From: Conchocele bisecta
Lineage: Eukaryota; Mollusca; Bivalvia; Lucinida; Thyasiridae
Length of the DNA: 64,000 nucleotides
Assembly: GCA_029237695.1 (NCBI GenBank)
Contig: CM055274.1
Coordinates: 65,283,484 to 65,347,483 of the forward strand
Direction: 5' to 3'
Below, piece by piece: positions 21,170 to 33,989 of the stretch. The notes under the pieces are model-generated. The model was not told the origin of the DNA. It saw only the letters and a list, made by a program, of their open reading frames with translations, and did not search any database. The position numbers were made by a program, and so were the translations under genes. The number at the start of each line of letters is the position of its first letter. Positions within the stretch are counted from its first letter, which is position 1.

Positions 21170-21954
21170 CTCCACCAACAAGGTGTACCAGGCCAGATGG
21201 AAAATTTTCACCGATTGGTGTGCTTCGCAATCACGCGATCCACTCGATCCTTCTATTCCACTTATAGCGGAATTTTTAACTTTTCTGTTCGAATCCAAGG
21301 ATTACTACCCGATGACTATCAAAGGATATCGGGCAATGTTGTCTAATACCTTTAGGTTTAGACAAAAATGTGACATCGGTAATCACCATGTACTATCAGA
21401 GTTAATTCGCAGCTTCCAACTGCGAAAACCCGTGACACACTCACTTACACTGAAATGGAATTTATCCTTGGTACTTCTGGCTTTAACAAAGTCCCTGTAC
21501 GAACCATTATCCGGGGCTACTTTGTTAAACTTGACTCAAGACGGCCTTCCTCTTAGCGATGGCCTCAGCCAGACGGGTAAGTGAGATTCATGCGTGATCG
21601 GTGGAAGAAGGTCACATTCGTTTTAATAAAAATGTCTCTTTATCCCCACGGGTAGGAGCACAGGACATTTCTAAGGACTCGAAATCTAGATGGATTAAAC
21701 TGGCAATCACTCGATCGTATCAGGACCTGACTGATAGAGACCTATCTTTCATGAAGATAAAGGCTCATGAGGTTAGGGCAATCTCATCCTCACTCACATT
21801 CTCTCGGAATGTCCCCTTAAATGAGTTCATGAGAGCGGCCTATTGGCACTCTCACACAACCTTCTCTAGCTTCTATCTTCGTTCACTGTCCACACAGATG
21901 AATGAGATATTAGCACTTGCACCTCTGGTATCAGCCCAGAGGGTGGTCACTTAG
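21170..21954 (+). pseudogene. DIRS element A: tyrosine recombinase, broken
   Basis: The N-terminal core-binding part (RWKIFTDWCASQSRDP...) starts near 21.18 kb. The catalytic arginine box ASARRVSEIHA is at about 21562-21594. HEVR, the HxxR motif, is at 21766-21777, and WHSHTTFSSFY supplies the second histidine and the nucleophile tyrosine at 21874-21876. A TGA at 21595-21597 interrupts the frame right after the arginine box, and one frameshift precedes it near 21.5 kb. The enzyme joins circular cDNA to the chromosome without target duplication, and here it is inactive. Confidence 0.85.
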
Positions 21955-22204
21955 ATCTCAAAGGTTATTACGTCAGGGTACAGACAGTATTATAGATGTT
22001 GTACAGTATTACTTGTTCGGACACCAGGTGTGTCTATTGTCCGCTAATTGAGTTTCGGGGGCGGACTCCGTACCACGGAAGGAATCCAAAGGTTACGGTA
22101 GAAACTGTAATACACAATCACGTTTTGTTTTCATATTTCCTCCTTTAAACAACATCCACCACGCGTCTATCAGGCAACATTCCAAAATGTCCCCCTGACA
22201 ATTT
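21955..22204 (+). other. DIRS element A 3' untranslated part, split by a HINE insertion
   Basis: Non-coding sequence after the recombinase. The word ACTCCGTACC at 22066 recurs at about 23855, beyond the inserted family 4 element, so 23812-23960 may be the remainder or a terminal repeat of the same retrotransposon. Confidence 0.4.
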
Positions 22205-23811
22205 TTAGCCAGGTTTTTGGAAAAAAAAATCCAGGCTATTGGATTGGCGAAAGCCGGGCGGGCGGGCGGGCGCGGGCGGGCGGGCGGCGTCCACAATCAA
22301 TGTTAAGTTTTCGTGTTTGAGTCCGTTTCTTTGTTACTGTATCACCTAGGACCACCAAACTTTCACAGCTTCATAATCAAGGGGTGCCCACCACATATCA
22401 CTATCCAACATGTTACTTTTTTTTATCTTGACCCATTTTTTCCGCGTAGTCGACTTAGCCATTTTCAATGTTAAGTTTTCGCGTTTACAATGTTAAGTTT
22501 TCGTGTTTAAGTCCATTTCTTTGCTACTGTACCACCTAGGACCACCAAACTTTCACAGCTTCATAACCAAGGGGTGCCTACCACATACAACTATCCAACA
22601 TGTGACCATTTTTTTACCTTCACCTATTATTTCTACGTAATTGACTTAGCCATTTTCAACGTTAACTTTTTAACGTACATCTGGTTAAAGTTTTTTGGTT
22701 AAAACTTTTTTCGTTATATCTATATCTCTGCAACTGCTTCGCCCATTACCTTGAAACTTACACAGGGTGGGTGTTTATCATCATCCATATTTTCATTCTA
22801 ACCCCCAACCGTGCGGCCCCTGTGCCCAATGTCAAGGTCAAATTACTTTGAATTTTTTTGTTAAAGTTTTTTCGTGTACTATATCTCTGCAACTGCTTTC
22901 AACCCAAATACCTTGATACTTCACATGGGTGTTTATCATCATTTGTCGCACCTGCTTGCGGAAAGCGCGATCCTGTGCCAATGTCTAGGTCAAATTACTT
23001 TGAATTTTTTTGTTAAAGTTTTTTCGTGTACTATACTCTGCAACTGCTTTCACCCAAATACCTTGATTACTTCACATGGGTGTTTTATCATCATTGTCGC
23101 ACCTGCTTGCGGAAAGCGGCGATCATGTGCCCAAAATGTCAAGGTCAAATTACTTCGAATTTTTTTGTTAAAGTTTTTTCGTGTGTGTACTATATCTCTG
23201 CAACTGCTTCACCCAACCCTACCTTCATACTTCACATGGGTGTTTATCATCATTGTTGCACCTGCTTGCGGAAAGCGCGATCCTGTGCCCAATGTCAAGG
23301 TCAAATTACTTTGAATTTTTTTGTTAAAGTTTTTTCGTGTACTATATCTCTGCAACTGCTTCACCCAATACCTTCATACTTCACATGGGTGTTTATCATC
23401 ATTGTCGCACCTGCTTGCGGAAAGCGCGATCCTGTGCCCTATGTCAAGTTCAAATTACTTTAAATTTTTTTGTTAAAGTTTTTTTGTGTACTATATCTCT
23501 GCAACTGCTTCACCCAATACCTTGATACTTCACATGGGTGTTTATCATCATTGTCACACCTGCTTGCGGAAAGCGCGATATCGTCAGCATTTTGGCATAC
23601 GTCCGTCCGTTCGTCCGTGTGTCCGGTTAAAGTTTTTTGGTTAAAGTTTTTCCATCTACTATATCTATTTTTTTAGTGTCCATGCCTCGCCCCAAGGCGC
23701 GACATGCAGGCCACGGCCATCTAGTCTACAAAAAGTGGGTATAATTATGTTATCCAAGTGTCTATGCTTGGAAAAAACCTGGCCTTCGTGGCTTTACCTC
23801 GTTTCTTGTTA
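22205..23811 (+). mobile_element. HINE-type element, family 4, with ~130-bp tandem core
   Basis: The left end AGCCAGGTTTTTGGAAAAAAAAATCCAGGCT is a hairpin followed by (GGGC)n instead of GTCC (22256-22290). Core units carry ATATCTCTGCAACTGCTTCACCCAAT and CCAATGTCAAGGTCAAATTAC. A GTCCGT block is at 23601-23625. The right end has the inverse motif TTGGAAAAAACCTGGCC, then GTTTCTTGTT. Confidence 0.7.
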
Positions 23812-24064
23812 TTAAAGACGCTAGGTTGTGCGAGACCCATACACACTAAATACTCCGTACCTCGGAATGCTGAGATACTTTTCAAGAGAGAGTCGGAAGC
23901 ATCTTGAAACGCTCTCACTGGTAAGTTTGCTGACCCAACAAACTTTTTGGACAGGTTTGGTTAACCTCCCACCAGTCTGACAAATTCTGATGGCATAATG
24001 TAATATGGCATGAATGAAGTAGAAAATAATTTTTTAATAAAATATATTTCTGCGAATGAAATGC
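23812..24064. other. Remainder of DIRS A 3' region and copy of the ATGCCATATT motif
   Basis: See the DIRS A 3' entry. GGCATAATGTAATATGGCATG at 23992 is repeated at 24278. Confidence 0.35.
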
Positions 24065-24310
24065 CATATTACATTAGGGAGTCCCACCTCCCACCCCGCT
24101 TGAATTGGCTTGTCTGCGCAGCTGATCTATATGGCGGGTCGGTCGTCGGCGCATGCGCGACATAGGACCGGTGGAGCCACCTGGTGTGGACCACGGGGAG
24201 GTGGCTCTTTGGAGTAGAACAAGGCACACAAGTTATCTCTTTTTTTTTCTGCGGTTGCTTAAGCATGAACATCTAATGGCATAATGTAATATGGCATGAA
24301 TGAAGTAGAA
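24065..24310 (-). repeat. Inverted partner of the 15.26-15.48 kb unit
   Basis: It shares CGTCGGCGCATGCGCGACATAGGACCGGTGGAGCCACC with the reverse complement of the left copy. Similarity is high, but the two differ by small indels. Confidence 0.75.
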
Positions 24311-25319
24311 ATATATTTTATTAAATAAATTAATTTTACTGATAGCGACTCGTGGTGGTATTGTGCTATTTTCATATGCAAATGAGCCGTGATATTTTTT
24401 AATTATTGATTCTAATTAAATTTGTCACCTAAAAAAATAATATTTTCGACAGATTATAAAGTATGATCATTGCACATCAAAAAATAAATACAAGAGAATA
24501 AATATTAATGTCCGTTAACATTATAAGGAAATACAGTTATCGCCACTGATATCAGTGTGAAAATTTACGTTGGATATAAAATTTATAATAATGCCAATCA
24601 ACACATGGGGTAATGGTGATTGAATAGTAATTATTAATTATAGTTTATACACTGGGACAGCGTTAAATGACACACTGGAGTTCCTGGTTGGTTAATTTAG
24701 CAGACAGCAGAGGAGAGCGTGCATATATTTATAGATATGTAAAAAAAATGTCAATTGAATATATTGGCTAGTTAATAGGTCAATGACTTTGGGAAGGGCA
24801 CGCCAATGTTTCTCCCAGCATCACCCAGACAAAAAAAAGGGCCAACAATGAACTACAACAATGTACCAATGCTGTACAGTTCTTCAATAGTATTGTAATA
24901 GTATAACAAATCAGATGCAAATGAGCTATCACTATACTATCAATGTACTATCAATGTACTATCAACAATGAACTACAATGATATCGTGATGGCTCGAAAT
25001 GCGATGGCTCGTAATGACGGGCTCGCTCGAAGTAGCATCGCGGTTCCGATAATTTTCCCTATATGTTTAATGTAATTTACATGCGATGGCTCAAAATGCA
25101 ACTCCTCGAAAAATGCAATCCCTCTAAACATTTTTCAAGCCCCGCGGACTCATTTCTCGCTATTTCTCGCTATTAGTCATGTCGAAGTTTGTGTTTGGTT
25201 AATTTTCACACTTCCACGTCCGACTTATTACGATCAAAGGCCGAGCCGCACTCTACCTGTCTATGAAATGTGGTTTCTTTTCTCAAGTCCAGTTAATTTT
25301 TTAAGAATTTTTTAAGAAT
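24311..25319. other. AT-rich intron sequence with minor repeats
   Basis: No gene. TACTATCAATG repeats lie at 24935-24965. A GATGGCTCGAAATGCGATGGCTCG segment at about 24990-25100 resembles one at 55545-55620 and is probably the end of a MITE. Confidence 0.5.
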
Positions 25320-26354
25320 TTGTGCTTAACATCAGAGAAATATTGTTATAACCTATTTCCTTCATCTAAAATGCTTAATATTTCACACATGCATTCCTGT
25401 AAGGCTCTACTACCATGCTGTGCCAAATCCATGAGCATCCAACCCCCGCTGATCTCAAGGTCAAGGTCAAATACTTAGTCTCTTTACAAAACTTAACATC
25501 AGAGAAATAAGTTATAAGGCTCTACTACCATGCTGTGCCAAATCCATGACCATCCAACCCCCGCTGATCCCAAGGTCAAGGTCAAATACTTAGTCTCTTT
25601 ACAAAACATCAGAGAAATATTGTTATAACTTCTATTTCCTTCATCTAAAATGCTTAATATTTCACACATGCATTCCTGTAAGGCTCTACTACCATGCTGT
25701 GCCAAATCCACGACCGTCCAACCCCCGCTGATCCCAATGTCAAGGTCAAATACTTAGTCTCTTTACAAAACTTAACATCAGAGAAATAAGTTATAACTTC
25801 AATTTCCTTCATTGAAAATTCTTATTATTTCACTTGTGCATTCCTCTAAGGTTGTAGTACTATCATGCTGTGACAAATCTACAACCGTCCAACCCCCCTG
25901 ATCCCAAGGTCAAGGTTACACATATATATATATATATATATATACTTAGTCTCTTTACAAAACTTGCCATCAGAGAAATATGTTATAACTTCTATTTCTT
26001 TCATTGAAAATTCTTAATATTTCATGCATGCATTCCTCTAAGGCTCTACTATCATGCTGTGACAAATTACCGCTGATCTCGAGGTCAAGGTCACATATTT
26101 AGTCTCTTTACAAAACTTAACATCAGAGAAATCAGTTATAACTTCTATTTCCTTGCTCGTATCTGCTACACATTTCACACACGCATTGCTCCAATGGACC
26201 TCTACCACCCTGTGACAAATTCATGTTTATGCCGCTCCCGCTAAGCCCAGAGTCAAGGTCACAAGCCCACACACTTGGAAATGTTTACATATTTTAGGGG
26301 TACCTGGGCCCACGCGGGGGGTATTCCGTAAGCCTCGCTTACTGACCAATCTAG
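25320..26354 (+). mobile_element. HINE-type element, family 8, 5'-truncated copy
   Basis: The core consists of ~150-bp units (AACATCAGAGAAATA...TTCACACATGCATTCCTGTAAGGCTCTACTACCATGCTGTG...CCCAAGGTCAAGGTCA). An (AT)n tract is at 25920-25942. The right end is GGGGGGTATTCC, the hairpin GTAAGCCTCGCTTAC and TGACCAATCTAG. The complete copy is at 48105-49514. Confidence 0.75.
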
Positions 26355-27216
26355 TTAGAATAAGAATGTATATGTTGCTGGCGTTACCTTACAATGTTTG
26401 CAATGAGCACTAACTCATAACACTAAGTGGTGAGTTACTCCCATTTGAATTGAATTTGTATAATAATACAAGACACATCATCATATATGCATTCATTACG
26501 CAAACACGTCTTATTTGGCATTAATAAATCACTGAACTACTTTCGGCAAGGGATATACTCAATATACACCACTACCACGTACAGGGACTATTTTCATACG
26601 AGCCAAGTGGATTGTTCTGTTTATTAGTTGATATAGTTTTAATCTATCTCCCGTGATAGATAATGATACATTACTTTGTTATATTATGGGTACTAATACA
26701 TGTTGTTTCAATAGTGTATCGCTGTAACGGTATCGTTGTAGATGGAGTTGCTTTTAATAATTATTACGTTCAAATGTTTGCGTAATACTGATTGTACTTC
26801 TGTACAAATGTATTTCATCGTAAATGGTACAATTGTCGTGAGGTTAAGGTCGCCAACTTTTATGATTGAATTACCAATTCCCGAAAAGGTCGGGGGTTCA
26901 AACCTCGACTTGGTATATATTTTTTTCCCATTAATTTTGTGATTTTAATATTTTCGCAATTTTATGATTTTAATAAAAATAGCTAGAAACTTACCAACGA
27001 TGAAAGTGTCTGTCTTTAAATAATATATACACCGACAGTTTGTTACTGCTTTTTTTTAAGTTTGAGGTACTGTGTGTACCGTATAATTTTTTACTGTCCC
27101 ACAATATAGTTTTTTGGCTGTCACAATTAATATTGCATTTAATTTTGGCTTTGTTAGAATAAGCTAAATTTTCCGACAGCAAACATTTATTGTATGAATT
27201 TGAAATAATTAGTTTT
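26355..27216. other. Intron sequence; possible decayed tRNA-type SINE head at 26838-26920
   Basis: GGGGGTTCAAACCTCGACTTGG near 26890 matches a Pol III B box (GGTTCRANNCC) after a GTCGCC...-type region. Nothing else is recognised. Confidence 0.35.
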
Positions 27217-28866
27217 TTAGCTCACCTGAGCGAAGCTCATGTGAGCCATTGTTACCGCAATGTGTCCGTCCGTCCGTCGTCCGTCCGTCGTTCGTGAACA
27301 TTTTTGTGAACATTTTCAAACGTCTTCTCCTCGGTAACCATTGGGCCTATAGTCACCAAACTTCATGGTCATGGTCCTTAGGTAGGGGGATTACAGAATT
27401 GTTAAAATGACATCATTACGTAATCCAAGATGGCCGCCGTCTAAAAATAGCACAAATTCTTCAAACATCTTCTTCTCAAGAACCGCCCACCGGATTTCAA
27501 CAAAACTTGGTAGGAATGATCGATGTACAATGCTCTTTCAAAGTTGTTAAAATGGTGACCCCGGGGTCAAAACTGGGCGTGGCCCGTGGGGTCAAACTGG
27601 GGTCAAATTTTATTTTTGACCGAATATGGTCAAGTCATATATCAAATTGAAGGTATCAAAGAGGCGATCACTCTGGTGCATTTTTTGTCGAAATCGGATG
27701 GTTATGTCATCCAAGATGGCCGCCGAAAGGTCAAAAGGTCGTTCTTTTATTAGAGATTTCAAAATTCTTCTTCACATGAACCGCTTGGCCCATGGTAGCC
27801 AAACTTAAAATTTATGGTCCATGGGTGAAGCCTTTTCAGATTTGTTAAAATGGAGGTCATCGCTAATCCAAGATGGCCGCAGTCTAAAAATAGCATAAAT
27901 TCTTAAAAAATCTTCTTCTCATGAACCGCTAGCCGGATTTCGACGAAACTTTGTAGGAATGATTAATGTACAATGCTCTTTCAAAGTTGTTAAAATGATG
28001 ACCCCGGGGTCAAAAATGGGCATGGCCCGTGGGGTCAAATTGGGGTCAAATTTTATTTTTGACTGAATACGGTCATGTTATATATCAAATCGAAGGTATC
28101 AATGAGGCGATCACTCTGGCGCATTTTTTTGTCGAAATTGGATGGTTATATCATCCAAGATGGCCGCCAAAAGGTCAAAAGGTCGTTCTTTTATTAGAGA
28201 TTTAAAAATTCTTCTTCACATGAACCGCTTGGCCCATGGTAGCCAAACTTCACAGTTATGGTCCATGGGTGAAACGTTTTCAGATTTGTTAAAATGGAGG
28301 TCATCGCTAATCCAAGATGGCCGCCATCTAAAAATAGCACAAATTCTTAAAAAATCTTCTCTCATGAATCACTGGCTGGTTTTCGACGAAACTTGGTAGG
28401 AATGATCGATGTACAATGCTCTTTCAAAGTTGTGAAAATGGTGACCCCGGGGTCAAAAATGGGCGTGGCCCTGTGGGGTCAAATTGGGGTCAAATGTTAT
28501 TTTTGACCGAATATGCTCATGTCATATATCAAATTGAAGGTATCGATGAGGCGATTGCTCTGGTGCAATATTTGTCGGAATTGGATGATTATGTCATGGC
28601 CGCCAAAAGGTCCATTTATTCAAGATTTTGAAGGTCTTTTTCTCAGGAACCACATGGCCGATGCTGGCCAAACTTCATAGTAAGTTAAGATCCTTGGGTG
28701 AAGCATTTTCAGATTTGGTAAAATGAGAGTCATCGCTTAATCCAAGATGACCGCCGTCTAAAAATAGCACAATTTTTTTAAAACACATATGAACTCAATG
28801 TCACATTCTCCTCTGGTGTTCATGGAGTCAGGTGAGCGAATTAGGGCCATCATGGCCCTCTTGTTT
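27217..28866 (+). mobile_element. HINE-type element, family 2, copy B
   Basis: It has the same left hairpin, GTCCGTC microsatellite (27262-27294), ~430-bp core units and right end (AGGGCCATCATGGCCCTCTTGTTT) as copy A. Many core units differ only by scattered substitutions from copy A. Confidence 0.8.
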
Positions 28867-29499
28867 TTTATTTGATTTGAATTCCGTGTGAGCGCTGAAT
28901 TTTGTGTCGACACCATATACGGAAAATATTAGTGATTTTCTAAACGTATAAATCCGGAGATATGTTTGTGTCAATTTTCAACACCATTTTACGGAAAATA
29001 TTACTGATTTTCTAAAAACAATATGCCTTATGCTTTTAACACATTCCGGCCTCTGAAAATCAATTAAATAACCAGCCGTCTAATAAATCTGCGTATAATC
29101 GAGAGTGTATCGTTAATTGTCACGTTGTCTTCGACAGCGAGGTGTGCGGCACACATCAATACGACGCGTCAATTTCAAAACATTGCCTAAGGGTCAAAAT
29201 TTAAAGCTGTGTGATGTCATCAGATCCACAACTCGTCACACAGCTGCGCGTTATCGATTTTTTTCCACACAAAGCGACACGTGTATTTATAATTAGATCT
29301 GTGTAATAAATGTGTCGCGTGTAGCCAAGGACCATACATAAATTCGTAATTAGTCCCAGGTGTACCAAAATTAAAATATAATCAAATTGTTTAAATTACG
29401 TCCGCAAGTTGACATATATTTCAGAGCAGACGTCATCGTATTTTATATGACGTTGAAATAATTTGTTTCCGTTGTTGTTAGAGACAAAACGGTTGCTCT
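28867..29499. repeat. Partial inverted relative of the 13.8-15.2 kb TIR element
   Basis: Words such as GACATCA/TGATGTCAT, CACACAAAGCGACACGTG and TCTGCGTATAATC occur in the opposite orientation to 14.1-14.65 kb. No gene. Confidence 0.4.
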
Positions 29500-31333
29500 A
29501 AGGAGAAACCGTGCTTGTCTCGGCCCTATGGGGCCTCTAATGTGGAGGCGCTGACCATTAGGTCCTATCAGGGTAAGTATCAGTCAGTGTTCGACAAGAT
29601 TCAGAAACTAAAGACTGTTTCTGAGTCTACGCCAAATCCGAGTCCGAATAGTGGCAGGGTGTCTCTTATGACATCCAACGTCGCTAGTTCTGCTCTGGGT
29701 GGTCCGCTACCCACTGAGTAAGGACACCGGACACCGGACACCGGACACAGACACCGGACACCAGTTCTGCTCTGGGTTATACGCTAACCACTGAGCAAGA
29801 ACACCGGACACCGGACACCGGACACCGGACACCGGACACCGGACACCGGACACCGGACACCAGTTCTGCTCTGGGTTACCACTACCACTGAGCAAGAACA
29901 CCGGACACCGGACACCGGACACCGGACACCAGTTCTGGTCTGGGTTATACGCTAACCACTGAGAAAGAACACCGGACACCGGACAGGTAGCATCAAGGGG
30001 ATAGGCGATGTGGGAATAGTACACGCAAATCCAATTGAGCGCGCCTCGGTGGAATGCAAACATATTCCACCGGACAACAGACGTGTCAAATATAGCCACT
30101 GATATCGGCGACGCTGGTTTTGACCACACCGTTTCAGTGGAATATCTGTTCAAGGATATGTATATCCAACAGGGTAACAGTATAGGACATTGGCCTACCG
30201 ACACACTGTATTAGTCCAGAGGTGAGTGATGATGTCAGACAGGGGCGCACAGACTCACCGATCAGGACGGGTAGATCCGGGTATAGTAGGAAGAGAGCTA
30301 GGTCTAGGTCTAGGTCATCTTCCAGTAGCTCGTCTACCAGCCTGCGGGCTTATATATCCAGGAAACACAGACGACATTCTAGGTCGTGTATAAGGCATGA
30401 TCATAGACGTCGTCATAGGCATAGCAGACATAGATCACGGTCACGATCAGATGATAGGTCATCATCGAGGGACCAGACTATGGTCTTGTTTTCCTCCATC
30501 TCTAGAGGATGGAGAATTTCAAAAGACAAAAAAATGCACCAGGCTTGTCAGAGGAACGGGGCACTTCACCGGTACGGGTGAATGTTAACAATCCTCCGAT
30601 GACATCAGGTGGGGAAGACAGGATGCACACTTTGAGTCATCTAGTGATAGAGGACTCAGGACTGGACTCGGCAGCTAGTGTAGCTGTGGAGAACAGGGCC
30701 CCTTCTTATCCGGAGGCAGTAGCTTTGGTATACCAGTATCTGTCTCAGGATAGTTGGCCTGTTCAACCTGCGCCGGTGCCGAGGGCTAAGTCTCTGTGTG
30801 AAGCAGACCAGGTTACTGCTCTCAAGGCGATTCCTAGACTGCCTCAGTCCCACACTGTAGGAGCTCTGTTAGAGGAATTGAACAGGGCACAGGGATTTGA
30901 CCCCAAAAAAAAGTTGGATTTCTTAAGCCCAATACTTTTCTGGCACATCAAGGGCTCAAGTGTTATGTTATGCTTACATAAACTTGGCTCCTGGAGTATT
31001 CGGCCTTGGACAAGGATGCTCAGAGAATGGGAGTATCCAAGGCTTAGTTCCATAAGGCACGGACTTGTTTTGGGCAAGGCCAGAGCGACCATTGAGGTGA
31101 GTGACGACAGAGCATTGGAGTCACTGTTTCAGTCGTCGGTCAGAGCTACGAAGCATGTCATGGCTACGGCTCTGACTATGTCGGCAGACATCGTTCTGTT
31201 GAGGAGGGACGCCACATTAGCTACGCCGTCCATTCTAGACAGGGAAGGGATCTCCTTCGGGAAGCATCCCTTCAGGCCACGAATCTGTTTGGAAACAGAT
31301 GTTCTCATGTGGCTGCTGCTGACGCTGCAGTAA
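29500..31333 (+). pseudogene. DIRS element B: gag-like gene in pieces
   Basis: Three coding pieces are visible. 29515-29721 is a Ser/Pro-rich start (VFDKIQKLKTVSEST). 30222-30530 has a very basic, serine/arginine repeat (RKRARSRSRSSSSSSST...RHSRHRSRSRS). 30509-31333 is a region with LPQSHTVGALLEELNRAQG and ATIEVSDDRALESLFQSS...LLRRDATLATPS, a signature shared in weaker form with element A. A CACCGGA satellite separates the first and second parts. Frames differ between pieces, so no intact protein is made. The SR-rich stretch probably binds RNA. Confidence 0.7.
29722..29990. repeat. 7-bp satellite (CACCGGA)n in DIRS B gag
   Basis: Four blocks of CACCGGA repeats (3, 8, 4 and 2 or so units) are separated by CCAGTTCTGCTCTGGGTTA...CCACTGAGCAAGAA, a higher-order repeat. 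The reverse strand reads as Cys-Pro-Val repeats, which is not evidence of a gene. Confidence 0.9.
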
Positions 31334-31399
31334 GACAGAGTCAGCAGTTAGCGAGACTATCCGTGGTCTCTTTAGCCAAGCAGTTCGCTTCTAGAAGCA

Positions 31400-32610
31400 C
31401 AACTCGGGCAGGAAATAGGGACATAAGCAAGCTTCAGCCTCCCTTTCTCCTAACCCAGCGAGTAAGGTAACGGGTAGCTTTAAGCAACCCATAACACCTA
31501 TACAGCCCCAACAGGGTGGGGCTCCCAGAGGTGGCGCTACACGCATCAGAGATTGGCAATCTCCGAGCTTCTACAGCAGGCTGTTTGTTGTACCAAGACA
31601 AAAACGGCAAGCTGCGGCCATTATTAGATCTGTCTATGTTGAATCTATTCATCCAAACAGATCATTTCAAGATGGAGACTGCTCGATCAATACGTCGGAC
31701 TATTAGAGTCAAAGATGGTGCAGTCTCCATCGACCCACAGGAAGGTTATCTTCATATACCGATATGCCATGCATCCAGAAACTGTCTAAGCTTTCAGTCG
31801 CAAGGCATGGTATAGCAGTTGTGTGTCCTACCCTTCAGAATAGCCACGGCTCCTAGGGTGTTCACAAAACTAATAGAGGTAATCGCGGCAAAGGCCAGAC
31901 CGAGAGTTATTGCATTCTTCAATACCTGGACGACTGGCTCCTGCAGTCCAGAGACACACTGCTACTCAATCTGCGTGTGTTCTGGGATCTTATCACGTGG
32001 TTGGGTCTCATAGAGATGTCGGAACTAGTACCGAATCAGGACATCTGCTACGTAGGGATGAGTTTCCTTACCAAGCTGGGGATAGTCAGGGTACCCTTGG
32101 ACAGAGAGGACATGATGTTGAAAGTGGTCTTCAAAGCCATGTATCCACTTCAACTACCAGCCAGGGAGCTATTTTCGCTACTAGGGGTATTGAACTCAGC
32201 GGCAGATATGCGGGGTGTAGGTCGTCTACATGTACGACCTCTGCAGTTATATGTTTGCTCTTCCACTGGAGACCGCACTATCACCCACTGGACTGGTGTT
32301 GTAGGAGATATAGTAGGAGGAGTGGGCTGGGTGCCACATCAATATGCTCGAGCTGAGGGCAGTGACTGTGTCTCTAGCAAAAGCATTCCCCCAGGTCAGG
32401 ATGAAATCTGTTCAGATAGCCACGGACAACACCACTGTAGTGGCATGCCTGAACGAACCAGGTGGAACTCGGTCTGTGAGCCTCTTTTTGGAGACCAGGA
32501 AGTTACTGATCTGGTGTCACAGAACGGCATAGTACTATAGGCGAGGCACATAGCGGGGAAGTCTCAATGTACTGTGGACTACCTGTCGAGGGGGGTTCAC
32601 CAGTCCTTAC
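31400..32610 (+). pseudogene. DIRS element B: reverse transcriptase-RNase H, frameshifted
   Basis: Pieces include NGKLRPLLDLSMLNLFI and FKMETARSIRRTI (31.6-31.7 kb), LPFRIATAPRVFTKLIE (31.83 kb), the catalytic YLDDW at about 31923-31937 (in another frame from its neighbours), LGVLNSAADM (32.2 kb), and RNase H LELRAVTVSLA and ATDNTTVVACLN (32.35-32.46 kb). At least four frame changes and a stop make it inactive. The same order as element A but low identity: a different DIRS family. Confidence 0.8.
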
Positions 32611-33989
32611 CGAGGGGTCACTGTCAAAGACAGTGACCAACGCGGCAATCAACAGGTAGAGCCACTCCTGGTTGGGTCTGTTTGCGACCATGATGGACAA
32701 TCAGCTCCCAATGTGTGTATCTCCAGTACTGGACGCAGGGGCATGGACGCATGTCCGTCTCATGGAAATGAGTATACGGGTAAGCATTTCCACAATCCGT
32801 CCTACTGACACAGGTGTGACAGATAATTCGGGTCACAATAGTGGCACCGTGCTGGCCAACGACAAGTTGGTTCTCCAGCATACTGGAATGTCTAGTGGAC
32901 CATCTGATGGTCATTCCAGTGTCTCCCAAGCTTCTGTCACAGCATGCATGGGAAACACTTATGCGAATCCGCTCATTCTGATTCTTAACGTCTGGAGGCT
33001 ATGGGGAAGGGAATCAGAAAGGACAAATTTTCGCAGCAATCATTGCACAGGCAAAGTCCTTCTGCTACAGCATGCTACGACGCAAATGGAGGGTCTGTGT
33101 TAATTGCTGTAAGCTAAGGCAAATTAATCCAGTCAGTCCAGCTGTAGGCAAAATGGGCGATTTCCTGAGTATTTGTTCGATGACAGGAAATCGTCACGTC
33201 GACTATTAAGGGATACATGTCGGCATTGGCCAGCTGTTTGAAGTTCAGTTCAGTGCCGATATGTAACATAGGTTCAGACCCCAGTTTATCGGCGATGATT
33301 TCATTCTTCACTAGGGAAAGACCAGTAGCTAGAATAGTTAACCCTAAATGTAATCTAACAGTGGTTATATGGGCTTTAACCAAAGCTCAGTATGAGCCCA
33401 TGTGACAGCTTCCCTCTTTGACTGATCAGTCAAGACAGTGTTACTCCTCGTTTTCGCTTCGGCGAAAAGGAGGCGGGAATTACGCGGCCTGTACATGGAC
33501 GACCAGAATCTGGTTTTGGTAATGATTCCGTTACTCTTGTTGCGAAGCTGGTTTCCTTGATGAAACTCGGGTCCCAGGTAAGCATCCCCGACCGTTCGTG
33601 ATCCCAGCCCTGTCCAAATCGGGTCAGTTATCTGTAACATTATCTACTTTACGTATTCTATAATGTAAAGCACATGCTTCCCATTAATAACAACAACAAT
33701 GTCAATAGATTAAATTCACTCGCACTGATCCAGAATATTGGTTTACCTCTCGCCCAGCACGAACCTACCAAATTTACATTATCCGAGACGGAAAACACGC
33801 TATGCCCAGGCAGGGAAATTAGGGACTACATCTCAATGACTAACCAATGGTAGGTGCTAGAGACTTTTTATTCCATGCGTGGGTAATCGGGATCTGTCCA
33901 AAGCGTTCGTTTACAGATAGATATCTCTCGCAACACGCAGAGCATATCGATCCAATTAGGGTAAGGCGCTCATAAAGTTATAAGTCGCA
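32611..33989 (+). pseudogene. DIRS element B: connector and N-terminal recombinase remnants
   Basis: Coding remnants continue in several frames. About 33.2-33.4 kb has the recombinase-like SALASCLKFSSV...NLTVVIWALTKAQYEP. About 33.44-33.55 kb resembles the ...RRELRGLYMDDQNLV region that follows the arginine box. The rest is too broken to place. Confidence 0.5.

Noticed and set aside
26838..26920. tRNA gene
   Set aside because: A B-box-like sequence is present, but no cloverleaf with acceptor stem could be built. It is more likely a decayed SINE head.
29707..30204. Minus-strand ORF with repeated CPVSGVRCPV
   Set aside because: Produced by the (CACCGGA)n satellite, antisense to the DIRS gag.
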